From contig CBFHTK010000003.1 in assembly GCA_965658745.1 (NCBI GenBank), positions 248,001 through 312,000 on the forward strand: DNA of 64,000 nucleotides. The letters run 5' to 3'. This DNA is from JAHDFB01 sp965658745 (GTDB lineage: Bacteria; Bacteroidota; Bacteroidia; Chitinophagales; Saprospiraceae). A program made the position numbers and the translations under genes. This document shows, in pieces, positions 61,784 to 64,000 of this stretch (the stretch's first letter is position 1; each line of letters begins with the position of its first letter). The notes under the pieces are model-generated. The model was not told the DNA's origin. It saw only the letters and a list, made by a program, of their open reading frames with translations, and made no database searches.

Positions 61784-61908
61784 TGGGATAGGGATAGTAA
61801 TAGTCACGCCTTGTGCGTGATCCTGAGGAGAGGAGCGACGAAAGGACGAGTCTAGCGAAGCTATGGATAGCCCGGGCCGCAGGCATCCTCCAATTTCCAA
61901 CTATCCCA
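61784..61908 (-). repeat. Dispersed intergenic repeat, copy C
   Basis: Bounded by inverted TGGGATAG (61784-61791) and CTATCCCA (61901-61908). Inside are a 6-bp hairpin TCACGC/GCGTGA (61804-61820) and a CCCGGG palindrome. Its complement shares ordered blocks with copies A and B (GGCTAT, TTCGCTAG, TCC, TCAGGATCA, TGAC then ACTATCC). Confidence 0.65.
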
Positions 61909-62002
61909 CATAAATAGATCCAGGAACCTGGAATAACATCAAAAATTGTGCTGGTTCACATTATTCATTGAATTTGTAACATATTTGCGGAAATTGATTT
62001 TT

Positions 62003-62875
62003 ATGATTTTATCCATGACAGGATTTGGCAAGGCTGAGGCTAGCTACGGAGACAAAAAATTTCTAGTAGAAATGAAGTCTCTAAATGGTAAAACGACAGA
62101 TATTCGTTTTCGATTTTCTAATAATCTTCGTGAAAAAGAAGTGCCATTAAGGAACATGATTATTGATCATGCAAAAAGAGGGAAAATCGAATATAATATT
62201 ACAGTTCAGTCAGAAGGTGCGCAGGATATACAGTTAAATAAAGCACTTTTTTCAGCTTATGCGCAGGAACTTAGTAAACTGGAACAAGACCTAGGAATTC
62301 AGGGAACTGACTTGACTGCAGCAATATTGCGTTTACCAAATGTTGTAATGGCTGAAGAAGGGAAAATGTCTGACGAAGAATGGCAGGTGATTCAAGATGC
62401 TACCTTGGTTGCTCTCGACGATCTGAAAGCATTCCGTAAACATGAAGGTTTAGCAATGCTAGATGATCTGCACCATCGTGCAAGTGAGATTCAAAGGTTA
62501 CTTGATGGCATAGCGCCTTTTGAAAAAGAACGGATAACGGCGCTTCGTGAACGGATGAAAAAGCACCTAGAAGATTTTCTTGGTAAGGACAATGTAGATA
62601 AAAATCGCTACGAGCAAGAAGTGCTCTACTACCTTGAGAAATTGGATATTAATGAAGAACGAGTTCGACTGGGTCAGCACTGTGATTTCTTTCTCTCTGA
62701 ATTAAATTCCCAGGAGGAAGAGGCTGGTAGAAAGCTATCTTTCATAGCACAAGAGATGGGACGCGAAATCAATACTTTGGGATCGAAAGCTCAGCACTCG
62801 GGTATTCAAAAACACGTGGTTAGCATGAAGGATCAACTTGAAAAGATAAAGGAACAATTAGCGAATATTGTATAG
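62003..62875 (+). CDS. yicC: YicC family protein (RNA-binding/endoribonuclease)
   Basis: A 290-residue cytoplasmic protein of the YicC/YloC family, reported to act on RNA turnover in other bacteria. Start at 62003 (MILSMTGFGKAEASYGDKKF), as homologues begin with this motif; an upstream start at 61946 would add 19 unlike residues. Other motifs are VEMKSLNGKTTDIRFRF and the C-terminal LGSKAQHSGIQKHVVSMKDQ. It precedes gmk by 1 base; the yicC-gmk pair is conserved in many bacteria. Confidence 0.92.
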   Translation: MILSMTGFGKAEASYGDKKFLVEMKSLNGKTTDIRFRFSNNLREKEVPLRNMIIDHAKRGKIEYNITVQSEGAQDIQLNKALFSAYAQELSKLEQDLGIQGTDLTAAILRLPNVVMAEEGKMSDEEWQVIQDATLVALDDLKAFRKHEGLAMLDDLHHRASEIQRLLDGIAPFEKERITALRERMKKHLEDFLGKDNVDKNRYEQEVLYYLEKLDINEERVRLGQHCDFFLSELNSQEEEAGRKLSFIAQEMGREINTLGSKAQHSGIQKHVVSMKDQLEKIKEQLANIV

Positions 62876-62876
62876 C

Positions 62877-63488
62877 ATGGAAGGAAGAGGAGCGACTTTT
62901 CAATCGAAAATGATTTTGATAACGGCACCAAGCGGGGCAGGAAAAACGACCATTGTCAGGCACCTACTTAGTGTGTTTGATTTTCTTGATTTTTCTGTTT
63001 CTGCAACAACTCGCAATCGAAGACCACACGAGCAAGATGGTATAGATTACTATTTCAAATCCCCACAGGAGTTTAAGTCCTTAATACAAGAAGACGCTTT
63101 TGCAGAATACGAAGAGGTTTACAAAGATCAATTCTACGGGACATTGAAAAGTGAAGTTGATCGATTGTGGGGATTGAAAAAACGCATCGTTTTTGATATT
63201 GATGTGCAGGGAGCAACAAACCTTAAAAAACTGTATAAAGAAAATGCTCTAGGCATTTTTATTGCGCCACCAAGCTTAGAAATTCTTGAAGATAGATTGC
63301 GTTCACGCAAGACCGAAACCGAAAAACAGCTTGAGACTAGACTGACGAGAGTACGTAAAGAAATGGAATATCGAGATACATTTGATACTGTTCTTGTAAA
63401 CGATGATCTTGATACAGCCTTGAAAGAGGCTGAGCATAAGGTACTTTCTTTTATTTTCCCAAATGCAAAATTATTCCAAGATGGCTGA
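62877..63488 (+). CDS. gmk: Guanylate kinase
   Basis: Phosphorylates GMP to GDP. The 203-residue protein has the P-loop ILITAPSGAGKTTIVRHLL, SATTRNRRPHEQDGIDYYF, the GMP-site EYEEVYKDQFYGT, FDIDVQGATNLKKLY and IAPPSLEILEDRLRSR. The ATG at 62877 directly follows the yicC stop, giving a coupled pair; a TTG nine bases upstream is less likely. The stop overlaps the apaG start. Confidence 0.95.
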   Translation: MEGRGATFQSKMILITAPSGAGKTTIVRHLLSVFDFLDFSVSATTRNRRPHEQDGIDYYFKSPQEFKSLIQEDAFAEYEEVYKDQFYGTLKSEVDRLWGLKKRIVFDIDVQGATNLKKLYKENALGIFIAPPSLEILEDRLRSRKTETEKQLETRLTRVRKEMEYRDTFDTVLVNDDLDTALKEAEHKVLSFIFPNAKLFQDG

Positions 63489-63858
63489 GACGCACGCTGA
63501 TATACATGTTTTTGCCGAGTTGGAATTTGGTGGATATGATGAAGAGCAGAAGTACTATATCCATAAGTATAAAATCCATATTGAAAACCAGAGTGATATC
63601 AATTTTCAATTGCTTCGACGCCGTTGGGAAATTAGCGACGGTCTAAGTTGGAAACGAATCGTCGAAGGTGATGGAGTTGTTGGACAACAGCCAATCATCA
63701 GTCCAGGTCAACGATATAGCTACGACTCTTGGTGCCCGATACCGTCCACTATGGGTTATATGAAGGGAAGCTTTTTCTGTCAACAATTAGATGGTGGGTC
63801 AGACTTCACAATCGAAGTACCGCTCATGACTTTTATTGCTGAAGAGCTGAGAAATTAA
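63481..63858 (+). CDS. apaG: ApaG-domain protein
   Basis: A 125-residue single-domain protein of the ApaG/CorD family with a fibronectin-III-like fold. Typical segments are YYIHKYKIHIENQSDINFQL, RRRWEISDG, EGDGVVGQQPIISPGQRYSY and GYMKGSFFC. The biochemical role is unsettled (linked to Co/Mg resistance in enterobacteria). The ATG at 63481 lies inside the gmk stop region, so the genes are coupled; an upstream start at 63463 would overlap gmk more. Confidence 0.9.
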   Translation: MAETHADIHVFAELEFGGYDEEQKYYIHKYKIHIENQSDINFQLLRRRWEISDGLSWKRIVEGDGVVGQQPIISPGQRYSYDSWCPIPSTMGYMKGSFFCQQLDGGSDFTIEVPLMTFIAEELRN

Positions 63859-64000
63859 GCTTTAGCTTTGTCTTTATCTTCTTTGCATTGATCATAAATC
63901 CGTTGTAACAGCGTCTGAGCCTTGGTCAGTGAGCGCACATCTTCTTTGATGAGTATCAGAAAATTTCTTGATTGCTTAAGTGTTATGCCCTTTCGCACCC
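63855..64000 (-). CDS. Hypothetical protein, 3' end only
   Basis: The minus strand reads open from the right edge to a TAA at 63855-63857, giving 47 C-terminal residues: a helix KQSRNFLILIKEDVRSLTKA, then LLQRIYDQCKEDKDKAKA with a charged tail. Not recognised. Its stop overlaps the apaG stop by two bases, so the genes are convergent. Confidence 0.5.
   Translation of the reverse strand, partial: VRKGITLKQSRNFLILIKEDVRSLTKAQTLLQRIYDQCKEDKDKAKA

Noticed and set aside
61700..61900. N-terminal extension of the exported hypothetical protein
   Set aside because: It translates the dispersed repeat, and the signal peptide starts only at 61699.
1..64000. Search by eye for CRISPR arrays, prophage, IS elements, toxin-antitoxin pairs and defence genes
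   Set aside because: No regularly spaced repeats, integrase, transposase, phage structural genes or known defence families were recognised; the window is mostly conserved chromosomal genes.

Overview
The window is AT-rich chromosomal DNA from a member of the Bacteroidota, most likely a marine or environmental lineage such as the Saprospiria. Support comes from several independent features. Two secreted proteins carry type IX secretion (T9SS) sorting domains, one of type A (54.5-56.4 kb) and one of gliding-motility type B (43.4-45.4 kb). MurF and alanine racemase are fused in one chain. A DUF3109 protein and DUF2490 barrel are present. Candidate promoters follow the Bacteroidota TTG-N19-TAnnTTTG pattern rather than sigma70, and start codons are not preceded by clear Shine-Dalgarno sequences. 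Two runs of N (31839-31937 and 55189-55286) show that this is a scaffolded draft or metagenome assembly.

Layout. 0-4.8 kb: 3' part of a mitochondrial-type citrate synthase, a small secreted protein, DUF3109, an EamA exporter and a TPR protein. 4.9-9.0 kb: a compact polysaccharide module (flippase, Wzz-like chain-length protein, O-antigen ligase/polymerase) without glycosyltransferases. 9.0-16.4 kb: aroQ, recQ, kdsD-type sugar-phosphate isomerase, an atypical thioredoxin, purA, one CAT-anticodon tRNA and an FkbM methyltransferase. 16.6-24.1 kb: a Gfo/Idh/MocA oxidoreductase plus xylose-isomerase-like TIM-barrel pair, phnA-like gene, nadA, RsmI-like methylase and murF-alr. 24.2-31.0 kb: the most coherent regulatory block, with a FixL-like PAS histidine kinase, a receiver-CRP response regulator, a 36-residue membrane protein, a CcoI-type copper ATPase, a CopZ-like chaperone, and divergently a CBS protein and a Trx-like/USP fusion. 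31.1-40.3 kb: rhomboid protease, mutL, ABC exporter pair, tag, DUF2490, Bax-inhibitor-1 and M48 protease. 40.4-49.3 kb: a paaG-paaH-paaI trio, lptC, a T9SS type B protein, pth, a Tat/lipobox metallo-hydrolase, an orphan lipoprotein and an esterase. 49.4-56.4 kb: an orphan NMT1-like binding protein, a large peptidase-propeller-barrel protein, a degenerate TrpF-like protein and an Omp28-like T9SS cargo. 56.4-64.0 kb: rplM-rpsI-rpsB-tsf, sdaA, a small secreted protein, yicC-gmk-apaG and the 3' end of an unrecognised gene.

How the genes fit together. The 24-31 kb block reads as an oxygen-responsive unit. The kinase PAS domain keeps the His and Arg that bind heme and sense O2 in FixL. Its partner regulator has a CRP/FNR-type DNA-binding output. 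The neighbouring copper ATPase is of the type that supplies cbb3 oxidase, and palindromes lie in both intergenic regions. The oxidase structural genes are not in the window. The rest is mostly housekeeping: translation, nucleotide, NAD and cell-wall synthesis, and DNA repair.

No CRISPR array, prophage, insertion sequence, toxin-antitoxin pair or defence island is visible. The best candidates for under-described biology are the heme-PAS/CRP block with its palindromes and tiny membrane protein, a dispersed intergenic repeat family (three copies), a thioredoxin lacking its first cysteine, and the peptidase-propeller-barrel protein.
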